Positions 1-9,404 of a stretch of DNA of 64,000 nt are shown piece after piece. This DNA is from Ochrobactrum sp. CGA5 (lineage in GTDB: Bacteria; Pseudomonadota; Alphaproteobacteria; Rhizobiales; Rhizobiaceae): the NCBI RefSeq assembly GCF_006345815.1, contig NZ_VCIG01000005.1, positions 619,934-683,933 of the forward strand. The letters are read 5' to 3'. The notes below the pieces were generated by a model that was given only the letters and a program-made list of their open reading frames with translations, was not told the origin of the DNA and ran no database searches. Numbering within the stretch: position 1 is the first letter of the stretch; each line of letters begins with the position of its first letter. Position numbers and translations under genes: made by a program.

Positions 1-709
1 TCCAAACGTTCGCACCCTGCACACGCTCAAGTTCTGCTTCAATGCTGCCGTAGAACACACCATCAACCGCTATGCCGTTCTTCAGCTCATCCAACTGCGG
101 CTGAGTGACCTTGCCGTGAGCACGGACACGATAGCGGCGCAGCCATCCAGTGGACGGCAACTCCAGAACACGCGACAACCCACCATCGTTGGTCAGAAGC
201 AGAAGTCCTTCCGTATTAATATCGAGCCGACCAACCGAAAGTACACGCGGCATTTCGGCAGGCAAGGCCTCGAAAACCGTGGGGCGACCTTCAGGATCGC
301 GATTTGTCGTCACCAAGCCGGCTGGCTTATGATACAGCCAGAGACGGGTACGCTCGGTCTGCTTCAATGGCTTGCCATCGACCGTGATAATATCAGTACG
401 CTTGACATTGACTGCCGGACTTTCCAACACCTTGCCATTCACAGCAATACGGCCTGCCGCAATCATCGTCTCTGCTTCACGACGTGAAGCTATGCCTGCG
501 CGCGCCAGACGCTTGGCTATACGCTCACTCGTGTCTTCCTGCGCCTCAGTACTGCGCGGTCCAAATTTTCTTGGCTTGTCAGGCTCGCCGCCATCACGAC
601 GCGGACGGCTGCCCCGGTCTTTATCGCGATCTGCCCTACCGGGGCGATCAGAACGCCCTCCTCGGCCATAGGGACGTTTGCCGTCCTTGTTGTCGTCATC
701 TGTACTCAT
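1..709 (-). CDS. rluB: RluB-type 23S rRNA pseudouridine synthase, 3' part outside the window
   Basis: Pseudouridine synthase of the RsuA/RluB family, expected to modify a uridine in 23S rRNA. Translated from the ATG at 707-709, it opens with about 60 charged, Arg/Gly/Asp-rich residues, then an S4 RNA-binding domain (about residues 61-105, with RIAKRLARAGIASRREAE) and the start of the catalytic domain with GRLDINTEGLLLL, where Asp163 is the likely catalytic residue. The frame stays open to the window edge, so the C-terminus is not seen. The gene is divergent from tadA. Family membership is clear. The RluB rather than RsuA or RluE assignment rests on the basic N-terminal extension and is less certain. 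Confidence 0.85.
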   Translation of the reverse strand, partial: MSTDDDNKDGKRPYGRGGRSDRPGRADRDKDRGSRPRRDGGEPDKPRKFGPRSTEAQEDTSERIAKRLARAGIASRREAETMIAAGRIAVNGKVLESPAVNVKRTDIITVDGKPLKQTERTRLWLYHKPAGLVTTNRDPEGRPTVFEALPAEMPRVLSVGRLDINTEGLLLLTNDGGLSRVLELPSTGWLRRYRVRAHGKVTQPQLDELKNGIAVDGVFYGSIEAELERVQGANVW

Positions 710-898
710 CTGTTTTGGCCTTTCAGCAGCGCTGCCGTGTCACCTTACACCTACATTGATAGGCAAGGGACAGCCGGAAACAGGAACGCTGTATAAATCC
801 GTTCGCAAATCGGTTTCGATTTCGAGAAATATGCAGTAACAAATCGTGCCATGGCTTGCGAGCGAAATTTCCGAAAGAGTGCATGAAATGGAACAGGC

Positions 899-1372
899 AT
901 GAAAAAGAGTGCCGAAGCCCTGAGCCAAAGCCTGGCTACCCCTATGGAGATCGCACTTGAAGAAGCGCGAGCTGCAGGCGTGCGGGGAGAGGTTCCGATT
1001 GGCGCAGTCATCGTGAATAAGGGTACAGTCATTGCGCGAGCAGGCAACCGCACACGTGAACTCAATGATGTGACGGCCCATGCTGAAGTGCTTGCAATTC
1101 GCATTGCTGGCGAAGCTCTACAAACCGAACGTCTGATCGACTGCGATCTCTATGTGACGCTGGAACCATGCGCGATGTGCGCAGCCGCCATTTCTTTTGC
1201 CCGCATCCGCCGTCTGTATTATGGAGCTTCCGATCCGAAAGGAGGAGGCGTGGAGCACGGGCCGCGCTTTTATACGCAGCTCACCTGCCATCATGTACCG
1301 GAGATTTATGCGGGACTCTCCGAGAGAGAGGCACAGGAAATCTTACGGAATTTTTTCCGCGACAAGCGTTAG
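899..1372 (+). CDS. tadA: tRNA-specific adenosine deaminase TadA
   Basis: Deaminates adenosine to inosine at the wobble position of tRNA-Arg(ACG). The 157-residue product carries the zinc deaminase signature: HAE at residues 61-63 (Glu63 as proton shuttle) and PCAMC at 90-94 (Cys91 and Cys94 as zinc ligands). The length fits the bacterial family. The start is uncertain: the ATG at 899 has only a weak upstream GGAAC, and an internal ATG at 944, just before EIALEEARAAG, would give the more typical N-terminus. Its stop codon overlaps that of the convergent cytochrome b561 gene. Confidence 0.92.
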   Translation: MKKSAEALSQSLATPMEIALEEARAAGVRGEVPIGAVIVNKGTVIARAGNRTRELNDVTAHAEVLAIRIAGEALQTERLIDCDLYVTLEPCAMCAAAISFARIRRLYYGASDPKGGGVEHGPRFYTQLTCHHVPEIYAGLSEREAQEILRNFFRDKR

Positions 1373-1935
1373 TTTCTGTTCAAAGCCCTGTGTCCAGTCA
1401 TATAGCGTAGCGTATCATCCCGCAGCGCGAAATGATGGACAAGCGCCATCAAAACATGTCCAGCGATAGCCGCGAGTAGTACCCACCCTAATAAACCGTG
1501 CAATTCGTTGCCGGGAGCAGTCAGCGCAGCATTCTGCACACCAGTTTGCTCGAAAATCCGAATACCTAGAAACGAGAAACCTCGTCCACTGCCATAAGTG
1601 CGCAATAGAGCCAAAGCTGGAACTGTAAACATCAATCCATAGATGACGAGATGCCCGAGTGTCGCCAGTTTGCCGACATGACCTGACTTATGCGGGCGTC
1701 GCCTTGAGTTCAGCAATCCCCATATCCCGCGCACCAACACCAACACCAGAAGCGCAAAGCCCAGTTGATGATGAGCCGCCCAGAAGATATCATAAATTGC
1801 TGTGTCTTTAGCCACTACGCGCAAGATTGCGGATATAAACTGCCAAAGAAACAAGAGGGCCATCAGCCAGTGAAGAAATCTACTGATCCGGCCATATCCT
1901 GAGATCGTATCCCAGATCGTGTTCGTGCTATTCAT
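1369..1935 (-). CDS. Cytochrome b561 family membrane protein
   Basis: Predicted inner-membrane di-heme b-type cytochrome of the bacterial cytochrome b561 (YodB/YceJ-like) family, which passes electrons from quinones to periplasmic or membrane acceptors. The 188-residue product has four hydrophobic segments with well-placed histidines: RFLHWL in the first helix, AHHQLGF in the second, and LHGLLGW and AGHVLMALVHHF towards the end. I chose the ATG at 1933-1935, which has AAGG eight to nine bases upstream. An ATG 69 bases further upstream is possible but lacks a ribosome site. The stop (TTA on the plus strand, 1369-1371) overlaps the tadA stop. The electron donor and acceptor cannot be inferred. 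Confidence 0.85.
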   Translation of the reverse strand: MNSTNTIWDTISGYGRISRFLHWLMALLFLWQFISAILRVVAKDTAIYDIFWAAHHQLGFALLVLVLVRGIWGLLNSRRRPHKSGHVGKLATLGHLVIYGLMFTVPALALLRTYGSGRGFSFLGIRIFEQTGVQNAALTAPGNELHGLLGWVLLAAIAGHVLMALVHHFALRDDTLRYMTGHRALNRN

Positions 1936-2089
1936 CAAATCAAACCTTACATCCCGACTTGGCATGATACGATCTGCATAAAACATGTCTTTGATTGAAA
2001 TCAAAAATATGTCAGAATCGCCAACATTAAAAATATTTAATATTTCATAGAAAATCTAATATTATAAAAATTCACATAAAACAGAAATA

Positions 2090-2118
2090 TAAAAAAGCCG
2101 CAGAAAATACTACGGCTT
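2090..2118 (-). terminator. Rho-independent terminator after the lipoprotein gene
   Basis: AAGCCG at 2095-2100 pairs with CGGCTT at 2113-2118 across a 12-base loop. Read on the minus strand the stem is followed by a run of T. It lies about 30 bases past the stop of the lipoprotein gene. Confidence 0.6.
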
Positions 2119-2147
2119 ATTCTAAATTATATTCAATCAAAAGACCA

Positions 2148-2822
2148 TCAGTTCCATGGTAGATAATCACGCCAGCCCTTTGACTTGCCCGCAGCTTTCT
2201 TGCGCTCGCGTTCCTTCTGCGCCTCGTCTGTGCCCAATTCACCGGCTGCTGCGGTAGATGCTGGTTCACGATAAGTAAGCGGCGGCTCACTCAAATAACG
2301 ACGTGTCGTTGAGGAACCCTGAACCTGCTGCTGGCGTGCAGCTTTATAGGCAGCAACCTTCGCCGGATCGAATGTGGGAGTACGAGATTCATAGTCTTCG
2401 CGACGACTGTTACCACGAGGCAAAGCTACCTGAATGTTGGATGCCACCGGGCCGTCCTGCACAACCGGCGACACAAAGTTCGGATCGTCGCGGTTCGCGG
2501 TAATCTCGTCTCGTAGACGTTTACGGCGCTGTTCTGGTGATTCCGGCCAGTTTGGATCGTTGGAACTGGCGAGACTTTGCTGAGGAGCAGGCAACTTGCC
2601 CTTGTCCCCAGGAGCCGGGCGAACCAGATCAGGTCGCGGCTTGTAGTCAATCCGCTCTTTCTTGTTCTTGCCTTGTCCGAAGCTCGCCATATTCGACACA
2701 TCGTCAAGGAGCTGGGCCCCTGCGGTCTTGTCAGTTCCATAGGTCGGCGAAGAAACGCAGCCAGATAGCGCAACGCCCGCTATCGCTGTCATAAGTACCA
2801 GAACTCGTCCTTCAATCTTCAT
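2148..2822 (-). CDS. Putative lipoprotein of unknown function
   Basis: A 224-residue protein that I do not recognise beyond its export signal. It begins with a hydrophobic signal segment ending in a lipobox, LSGC, with Cys22 as the predicted acylated residue, so it is expected to be anchored to a membrane facing the periplasm. The mature part is polar and proline-rich with no visible enzyme motif. The ATG at 2820-2822 is chosen because it places the signal at the N-terminus and has an AGAAG-type ribosome site. The frame is open further upstream to 3074 but that stretch looks non-coding and contains the ileS terminator. It lies downstream of ileS on the same strand, separated by about 250 bases and a terminator, so it is probably transcribed on its own. 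Confidence 0.75.
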   Translation of the reverse strand: MKIEGRVLVLMTAIAGVALSGCVSSPTYGTDKTAGAQLLDDVSNMASFGQGKNKKERIDYKPRPDLVRPAPGDKGKLPAPQQSLASSNDPNWPESPEQRRKRLRDEITANRDDPNFVSPVVQDGPVASNIQVALPRGNSRREDYESRTPTFDPAKVAAYKAARQQQVQGSSTTRRYLSEPPLTYREPASTAAAGELGTDEAQKERERKKAAGKSKGWRDYLPWN

Positions 2823-3025
2823 TAGCGCCACTTCTTTTACGCTTGCCGATTTTATCTTCACCAAAATTTGCTCACGCAAGCCCTGACTTAAGAAACCGGC
2901 AACTCCAAGGCAGATATCGAAATTATCTGAGGAATGCCTTTTACATGAGTGCAACCCATGCGGCAATCCGATGTTAACCGCTATCTCACCATGTCCGAAA
3001 CGAGGTTTGCAACCCTGTTTCCGCT

Positions 3026-3057
3026 CAAAACGCCCCCGGCAAGGTAACGCCGAGGGC
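3026..3057 (-). terminator. Terminator downstream of ileS
   Basis: The arms gcccccggc at 3032-3040 and gccgagggc at 3049-3057 pair with one G-U wobble around an 8-base loop. On the minus strand the stem is followed by GTTTTG. It lies 18 bases past the ileS stop codon. Confidence 0.6.
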
Positions 3058-3074
3058 AAATCCTTTGAATTCAA

Positions 3075-5987
3075 TCAGACATCCAGCTTGCCGAGCGCCT
3101 TGAGTTCACGAAGCGCAACGGCATCTCGCGCCGAGACCTCAGGGAACTCAGGATCAGAACCCACGTCCGTTGTATACCGCCATGAACGAGCGCACTTCTC
3201 ACCTTCGGCGCGTGCAGGCACAACAGCCACGCCCTTCACATCACCGAGTGTGAAAGCGTTTTCCGGTGCTGCAGCATCACTCAAAGATATGCCACTGGTG
3301 ATGCATATTTCTGCGAAATCGAGGCCGTCGAGCGAATCGGTCAAGCTCTTGTCGGAAATATAGACGACGGGAGCGGCTTCCAGCGATGACCCAATACGCT
3401 TGTCCGCACGCTCCAGTTCGAGAGCACCGGTCACGACACGGCGAACTGCGCGAACCTTGCGCCACTTTTCGGCCAGCACATCATCCCGCCATTCCGCTGG
3501 CGCCGGGCGGAACTGCTCGGCGTGAACGGAAACCGCCTGCGGATAACGATCAAGCCAAGCTTCTTCCATGGTGAAAGGCAACATTGGTGCCAACCAGGTC
3601 GTCACTCGGTCGAAGATTTCGCGCACGGTTTGAAGCGCAGCCTTGCGCCGAATGCTCGACGGAGCATCACAGTAGAGCGCATCCTTGCGGATGTCGAAAT
3701 AGAAAGCCGAAAGTTCGACATTCATGAAATCGATGAGTGTACGGGCAATCCGCTTGAAATCGAATGCATCGTATCCAGACCGCACAACTTCCTCCAGTTC
3801 CGTCAGCCGATGCAGCATCAGGCGCTCAAGTTCCGGCAGATCAGCATGAGCGACATTCTCGCCCTCGTCATGGGCAAGGGTACCCAACATCCAGCGGATC
3901 GTATTGCGCAATTTGCGATAGGCATCAATATTGGTCTGGATAATGCTCTTGCCGAGGCGCTGGTCCTCCCAGTAATCGGTGGTCATAACCCAAAGACGCA
4001 GAATATCCGCGCCAGATTCCTTGATAACATCCTGCGGCGTCACGGTGTTGCCGAGTGATTTCGACATCTTCTTGCCGTGTTCGTCCATGGTGAACCCATG
4101 GGTCACAACAGCATTATATGGCGCACGGCCACGTGTACCGCAACTTTCCAGCAACGACGAATGGAACCAGCCACGATGCTGGTCGGAGCCCTCCAGGTAG
4201 ACGTCCGCTGGCCATTTCATATCCGGGCGGTCTTCCAGCGTGAATGTGTGAGTCGAGCCAGAATCGAACCAGACGTCCAGAATGTCGCGTACCTGCGTCC
4301 AACCTTCATTGGCGCGGCTTCCCAGGAAACGTTCACGGGCACCTTCTGCAAACCAAGCATCTGCGCCCTCTACCTCAAAGGCATCGAGGATACGTTTGTT
4401 AACTGCATCGTCCTGAAGAATATTGCCTTCTTCATCTACGAAAACGCAGATTGGCACACCCCAGGCGCGCTGGCGCGACAAAACCCAGTCCGGGCGGCCT
4501 TCGATCATAGAACGCAGGCGCGTCTGTCCGGCTGCCGGTACGAAACGCGTATCGTCGATCGCCTTCAATGCGCGCGACCGCAAGGTCGTACCGTCACCGA
4601 GGTTCTTGTCCATATAAACGAACCACTGCGGCGTGTTACGGAAGATGATCTGCTTCTTCGAGCGCCACGAATGCGGATAGGAGTGCTTCAGGCGGCCGCG
4701 CGCGAACAGTTTGTCGCGTGCAATCAACTGATCCATGACGGATTTGTTGGCGTCACCCTTCTTGCCGTTATCATCGATGACGCGTGCAGCCCCCCCTTCA
4801 CGATCAGGACCGAAGCCTGGCGCATCTTTGGTGTAGAAACCGCCATCATCAACGGGGAATGGGATCGCCACATCAATACCGCGCGCTTCCAGCTCGCGGA
4901 CATTATTCATCCATGCTTCAAAGTCTTCGCGACCATGGCTTGGAGCAGTGTGTACAAAACCCGTCCCGGCATCGTCAGTGACATGATCGCCATCGAGCAT
5001 CGGCACAACGAATTCATAACCGCCGCCAAAGCCCTTGAGGGGGTGCTCGAGAACGGCTTTGCCCAGTTCGTCAGCCGCAACACCACGGAGACGCCTGAAC
5101 TCCAGCTTCGCCTTGGCAAAACTTTCTTCGGCTAACTTGTCGGCGAAAATAAGCTTTTCGCCGGGGCGCGGCCCGAAATCATTTTCAGCTTCTGTGACTT
5201 CATAAAGACCATAGTCTATACGCGACGAATAAGACACCGCGCGGTTGCCGGGAATGGTCCAGGGTGTAGTTGTCCAGATCACTACCGCGCTACCGGAGAG
5301 ATCGCTTTGTCCGGCAACTGGAAACTTCACCCAAATCATATCCGACTCGACGTCGTGATACTCGACTTCGGCTTCAGCCAGCGCTGTGCGTTCCACGACG
5401 GACCACATTACCGGCTTTGAGCCACGATAAAGCTGCCCCGAGGCCGCAAATTTCAGAAGCTCGCCAGCGATGCGCGACTCCGCGTGGAAATTCATCGTGG
5501 TGTACGGATTCTCAAAATCGCCAAGAATTGCAAGCCGCTTGAATTCTTCGGTCTGAACCTTGATCCAACTGGAAGCAAACTCGCGGCATTCACGGCGAAA
5601 TTCGTTGATCGGAACCTCGTCTTTATTCTTGCCTGCGGCGCGATATTTTTCCTCGATCTTCCACTCGATCGGCAGACCGTGGCAATCCCAGCCCGGAACG
5701 TAATTCGAATTGTATCCGCGCATCTGGAAAGAGCGCGTAATGACGTCCTTGAGGATTTTGTTCAGCGCATGGCCAATATGGATATTGCCGTTAGCATAGG
5801 GCGGGCCGTCATGCAGCACATAAAGCGGGCGGTCCTTGGCCTGTTCACGCAGCCTCTTATAGAGGTTCATGCTCTCCCAACGCTCGACGAACAATGGTTC
5901 GCGTTGCGGCAGGCCAGCACGCATCGGAAATTCGGTTTGCGGAAGATAAAGTGTTTTGGAGTAATCGATTTTAGTCGTCTCAGTCAT
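3075..5987 (-). CDS. ileS: Isoleucyl-tRNA synthetase
   Basis: Charges tRNA-Ile with isoleucine in the cytoplasm. The 970-residue protein is a class I synthetase with the HIGH signature at residues 70-73 ([11 protein letters not shown]) and KMSKS near residue 640 ([11 protein letters not shown]). Between them lies the long CP1 editing insertion, which contains the [12 protein letters not shown] motif of the hydrolytic site. The length matches alphaproteobacterial IleS. The C-terminus keeps the CARSW motif, but the full four-cysteine zinc finger of E. coli IleS is not evident, as is common in this class. It is followed by its own terminator and the unrelated lipoprotein gene. Confidence 0.98.
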   Translation of the reverse strand: MTETTKIDYSKTLYLPQTEFPMRAGLPQREPLFVERWESMNLYKRLREQAKDRPLYVLHDGPPYANGNIHIGHALNKILKDVITRSFQMRGYNSNYVPGWDCHGLPIEWKIEEKYRAAGKNKDEVPINEFRRECREFASSWIKVQTEEFKRLAILGDFENPYTTMNFHAESRIAGELLKFAASGQLYRGSKPVMWSVVERTALAEAEVEYHDVESDMIWVKFPVAGQSDLSGSAVVIWTTTPWTIPGNRAVSYSSRIDYGLYEVTEAENDFGPRPGEKLIFADKLAEESFAKAKLEFRRLRGVAADELGKAVLEHPLKGFGGGYEFVVPMLDGDHVTDDAGTGFVHTAPSHGREDFEAWMNNVRELEARGIDVAIPFPVDDGGFYTKDAPGFGPDREGGAARVIDDNGKKGDANKSVMDQLIARDKLFARGRLKHSYPHSWRSKKQIIFRNTPQWFVYMDKNLGDGTTLRSRALKAIDDTRFVPAAGQTRLRSMIEGRPDWVLSRQRAWGVPICVFVDEEGNILQDDAVNKRILDAFEVEGADAWFAEGARERFLGSRANEGWTQVRDILDVWFDSGSTHTFTLEDRPDMKWPADVYLEGSDQHRGWFHSSLLESCGTRGRAPYNAVVTHGFTMDEHGKKMSKSLGNTVTPQDVIKESGADILRLWVMTTDYWEDQRLGKSIIQTNIDAYRKLRNTIRWMLGTLAHDEGENVAHADLPELERLMLHRLTELEEVVRSGYDAFDFKRIARTLIDFMNVELSAFYFDIRKDALYCDAPSSIRRKAALQTVREIFDRVTTWLAPMLPFTMEEAWLDRYPQAVSVHAEQFRPAPAEWRDDVLAEKWRKVRAVRRVVTGALELERADKRIGSSLEAAPVVYISDKSLTDSLDGLDFAEICITSGISLSDAAAPENAFTLGDVKGVAVVPARAEGEKCARSWRYTTDVGSDPEFPEVSARDAVALRELKALGKLDV

Positions 5988-6289
5988 GAGGATACTTGCC
6001 TGTGAAGCCCCGGCCAGAGATGGCGGGCATGTGGATCAAAGAAACAGGGGGACTGTAAAGCACAGCCGGTCGCTCCCGGACCTCCGCGCCAGATATTGCC
6101 TGGCAAAGCAGCCATTCAGGCAAAGCGGGAGGCCGGGCCAATAATTCGTATGGCCGTCATGAGCCGATAATCCGTCATCATGGAGACGCTTGTAGCAATG
6201 AGCTTCGCAGGAATAAAGGGGCCAGACGGGCAAAGAAGCAATAAAACTGCATCCCTGCCCTGAAAAGGTTCACATTGATGCCGCTGAGA
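5988..6289. other. Gene-free stretch upstream of ileS
   Basis: About 300 bases between the ileS start and the stop of the MipA-like gene. It must hold the ileS promoter. A 65-codon minus-strand frame at 6036-6233 has no recognisable product or ribosome site. I see no T-box or other known leader. Confidence 0.5.
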
Positions 6290-7135
6290 TCAATCCAGCG
6301 AGAAATCGAAACGGTAAGTTGCAGAAACGCCAATCATGAATTGGTTCGGAGATCCACGTTCCTTGACGATGCTTGAACCTCTCGCCGGCCCTTGCAACCG
6401 ACTATATTCACCGAACAGGCTGGTATCGATCTTTTCGGTCGCCTTCCAAGTGATGGCACCGCCAACGCCCGCTGACTTGAAGCCCCCGCCCGGATTGTAT
6501 TCTGACAGACCGGATGCAGCCGCCTCGTCGGAATCAACGCCGAAATAAGTCTTGAAGTAATCCTTTGAGGCAAAGGTGGCTCGCGGACCACCCGAAACGC
6601 GAACCGTCGGCGTAACATCGTAGAACGCATCGGCCGCAATATCGGCTACGACGCCCTTATGTGCATGGATGCCTTGACGCACTTCGCCCCGCACACGCAG
6701 CCAGTCGGTTGGATAAGCGTCAACGAATGCACCGGCTTCACCACCAAATTTTGTATCTTTCAAACCATGGATATTGTCATCCCGCTTGAACAACAGCTTA
6801 CCGGCGAATCCAACGCGGAAGCGATCATTGTCGATGAGAGCGAAAGATACGTTGTCATTCCTCGACGAAAAGCGCGTAGCCTGCCCTTGTCGGCCTAGCG
6901 AGATCAACGGTTGAGCAGAGAAGCGATACTTGTTTGAGCCTTCGAACTTCGGAGCTACGAGACCAGCCGCACCGACCTTGAGATACCAATCGCCAGACCA
7001 AAAATGCTTGCGGACAGGCGGCACCGTTTCCGCCGCATAAATATCGGCTTGTTGTACATCTGCGGAGAAAGCGAGCGAACCACCCGTCAGGGATGCGGCA
7101 CCTGCAACGAGCGCCAGAGGAACAATACGTGCCAC
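6290..7135 (-). CDS. MipA/OmpV family outer-membrane protein
   Basis: Predicted outer-membrane beta-barrel of the MipA/OmpV family (MltA-interacting scaffold or porin-like proteins). The 281-residue product begins with a signal peptide (about 24 residues, ending near LAFSA). The mature region has alternating amphipathic strands and family features such as GDWYLKVGAAGLVAPKFEGS near the N-terminus, and it ends in an aromatic-rich strand, ATYRFDFSLD. The start is taken as a GTG at 7133-7135: GGAG lies six bases upstream and the signal peptide starts immediately. The frame's earlier start would add 14 residues without a ribosome site. The exact function (porin or murein scaffold) cannot be decided. 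Confidence 0.82.
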   Translation of the reverse strand: MARIVPLALVAGAASLTGGSLAFSADVQQADIYAAETVPPVRKHFWSGDWYLKVGAAGLVAPKFEGSNKYRFSAQPLISLGRQGQATRFSSRNDNVSFALIDNDRFRVGFAGKLLFKRDDNIHGLKDTKFGGEAGAFVDAYPTDWLRVRGEVRQGIHAHKGVVADIAADAFYDVTPTVRVSGGPRATFASKDYFKTYFGVDSDEAAASGLSEYNPGGGFKSAGVGGAITWKATEKIDTSLFGEYSRLQGPARGSSIVKERGSPNQFMIGVSATYRFDFSLD

Positions 7136-7219
7136 ATTAAACTCCAACAAAAAGAGCCCCAACAAGTTTTGAGGCATTTATCTCTTTTTGTCGAGAATAA
7201 GTAAAATTTGATTTAAATC

Positions 7220-8239
7220 TTAAGTGGAAAGCGAAACCGGAACTTCGCCTCGCTCGAAGGAAAGCAAGCGATCGAGTTCCGACAATGGCTTCGCACTCGC
7301 CAGCAGGGCTCGCGCTTCTGCATCATCGTGCTTCATCTGCTCGATAAGCGCTTCAAGGCCTTCAAACTTGATCTCACCGCGTAGAAAGCCAAAGAAAGAT
7401 ACGCACGCCGTTTCACCATAAAGATCGCCGGAAAAATCAAACAGAAAGGTTTCAAGAAGAGGTGCACCGTCACTATCGACAGTCGGGCGACGACCGAAAC
7501 TTGCAACCCCGTCATGGAGTTCCCCGTTCTGGCGTCTGAACCTGACAGCGTAGATTCCATGTTTCAAGCCTGCCTGCCCGTCAATTTTCATGTTGGCAGT
7601 CGGAAATCCAAGCGTTCGCCCCAGCTTCTTGCCATGAATGACTTCTCCGCACGCCATGTAACGATAACCAAGAAGGCCAGATGCTTGAACCACGTCACCT
7701 TCGCAAAGCAGATTTCTTATACGGGTTGATGAAACAAGATTGTCACCTTCATCTGTGAAGGCGTCCACCAACGTAACCGTGAAGCCCGCATTTTCACCGG
7801 CCTTTTGAAGAAACTCTGGCGTCCCACGCCTTCCTTTACCGAAATGAAAATCATACCCGGTGACCACACAGTTGGCTTGTAATCGCTCAACCAAAATGTG
7901 CTCTACGAAATCTTCAGCCGAGCGGGATGAAAACTCACTGGTAAAGGGTTGCTCAACAACAGCATCAAATCCCATCAGACGCAGTATTTCTGCCTTTTTC
8001 GCCGCTGCAGTCAAACGATCAATCGGCGCGTCTGGTTTGAAAAAGCTGCGTGGATGCGGTTCAAAAGTCAGAACCACCGCCGGCAGGTCGCGCTTTCCGG
8101 CGATCTCCAGCGCACGTTCAAGTACTGCCTGGTGGCCACGGTGGACACCATCGAAATTCCCGATTGCCACCACACAATTCCGCAGGCCTTCCGGCAAGGA
8201 ATCCATTCCAGAAATGCGCTGAAAGCTGGGTTTGCTCAT
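7220..8239 (-). CDS. ribF: Bifunctional riboflavin kinase/FAD synthetase
   Basis: Converts riboflavin to FMN and then to FAD. The 339-residue protein has the N-terminal FMN adenylyltransferase domain with GNFDGVHRGH at residues 27-36 and SSTRIRNLL, followed by the C-terminal flavokinase domain with GRTLGFPTANM. Length and domain order match bacterial RibF. It lies 42 bases downstream of the HAD-hydrolase gene on the same strand, suggesting co-transcription. I see no FMN riboswitch near it. Confidence 0.96.
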   Translation of the reverse strand: MSKPSFQRISGMDSLPEGLRNCVVAIGNFDGVHRGHQAVLERALEIAGKRDLPAVVLTFEPHPRSFFKPDAPIDRLTAAAKKAEILRLMGFDAVVEQPFTSEFSSRSAEDFVEHILVERLQANCVVTGYDFHFGKGRRGTPEFLQKAGENAGFTVTLVDAFTDEGDNLVSSTRIRNLLCEGDVVQASGLLGYRYMACGEVIHGKKLGRTLGFPTANMKIDGQAGLKHGIYAVRFRRQNGELHDGVASFGRRPTVDSDGAPLLETFLFDFSGDLYGETACVSFFGFLRGEIKFEGLEALIEQMKHDDAEARALLASAKPLSELDRLLSFERGEVPVSLST

Positions 8240-8281
8240 CTTAGTCTGGGCTTCGATTGTTCGTAACGAGATTACTGAGGT

Positions 8282-9130
8282 TCAAACAAGAGCAGTAAGC
8301 GCTGCAACTGGTCTGTTTCCGTGCTTCTGGAGAAACGCCTCCATTCGGTCAATGTCAACCGTACCGCCGTCGGTATAGTCTGCGGCATGAACTCCGCCGG
8401 AGATATAAAGTACGTCAAGCCCGAAGTTGGCAGCGCCTTTCACATCAGTCAGAACCCCATCACCGATGCCAAGAATGCGACTTTTCTCGACTTTCTCGCC
8501 TCGAATCTCGTCGGCAAACCGCAATGCTGCCTCGTAAATCGGGCGATGCGGCTTTCCAGCTATCAGAGTACGCCCGCCGAGCTGGCCATACTCGCGGGCA
8601 AGGGCGCCCGCACACCAGATAAGGCGCGTGCCACGCTCAACCATAATATCTGGATTGGCGCAGATGAATGGAAGATTGCGTGAGCGCAACCGGGCCAGCA
8701 ATTCCTTATAGTCGTCCGGTGTTTCGCTTTCATCATCATATAGCCCTGTGCAGACAACACCCGAAGCTTCAAATTCTTCGACCAATTCAACATCAAGGCC
8801 GTCATAGATTGTCAGCTCGCGTTCACAGCCAATATGAAATACCTTGCGTGGGCCTTCCGCGATCAGATCGCGGGTTACATCGCCTGATGTGACTACACGA
8901 TCATAAGTATCGACGGGAACGCCGAGACCGAGCATCTGCTTCTCCACATCTGGATGTGGCCTTGGAGAATTTGTCACAAGAATGACCGTAACACCTTTAG
9001 CCCGCGCGCGCTTCAGCGCCTCAATTGCAGCCGGATAGGCAGTCACGCCGTTGTGCACCACACCCCATACATCGCAGAAGAGCACATCGTACTGGTCGGT
9101 CAGATCGTCGAGGCGTTCGAGCTGCTTCAT
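8282..9130 (-). CDS. HAD-superfamily class IIA hydrolase (TIGR01459-like)
   Basis: A 282-residue haloacid-dehalogenase-type phosphatase of the NagD-like class IIA. The nucleophile motif reads FCDVWGVVHNG with Asp20 first; a tryptophan replaces the second aspartate, as is characteristic of the TIGR01459 subfamily. Further motifs are VTNSPRP (motif II) and GIGDGVLTDVKGA (motif IV). The ATG at 9128-9130 is preferred over the longer frame because AGAGGAAA sits directly upstream. It is placed just upstream of ribF, so a role on a flavin or sugar phosphate is possible but not shown. The substrate is unknown. Confidence 0.85.
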   Translation of the reverse strand: MKQLERLDDLTDQYDVLFCDVWGVVHNGVTAYPAAIEALKRARAKGVTVILVTNSPRPHPDVEKQMLGLGVPVDTYDRVVTSGDVTRDLIAEGPRKVFHIGCERELTIYDGLDVELVEEFEASGVVCTGLYDDESETPDDYKELLARLRSRNLPFICANPDIMVERGTRLIWCAGALAREYGQLGGRTLIAGKPHRPIYEAALRFADEIRGEKVEKSRILGIGDGVLTDVKGAANFGLDVLYISGGVHAADYTDGGTVDIDRMEAFLQKHGNRPVAALTALV

Positions 9131-9404
9131 GGTTTCCTCTTGATAATTCATCTGTAAGGCGAGAACCGCTATAGAGTGTATGAAAACTGCCAAAGGCAGC
9201 CAGCGATCCATCTAACGCAGCCAGCCACTTCTGTCACGGCCTTTGGCCTGAATATCCGATCCGCAGAGCGCGTCCAATTATCCCATAGCCGATTTCATCG
9301 ATCATTTACCGTGCTTTGTGACCGACTGTTAGAAAGATGCTGATAGGAGCCGATACAACTTTTCATTTTATGTGTCATAGACACAACCGTCGGCGAGGGC
9401 CAAA

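Noticed and set aside
2823..3074. N-terminal extension of the lipoprotein frame to 3074
   Set aside because: The extension has no signal or domain, contains the ileS terminator, and would put the lipobox in the middle of the protein.
4077..5135. 352-codon plus-strand frame inside ileS
   Set aside because: It is antisense to a strongly conserved part of ileS, has no recognisable motif, and is explained by the codon bias of ileS.
6036..6233. 65-codon minus-strand frame upstream of ileS
   Set aside because: No ribosome site and no recognisable product; most likely leader sequence.
7220..9130. FMN riboswitch near ribF
   Set aside because: No conserved RFN-type helices are seen upstream of the HAD-ribF pair.
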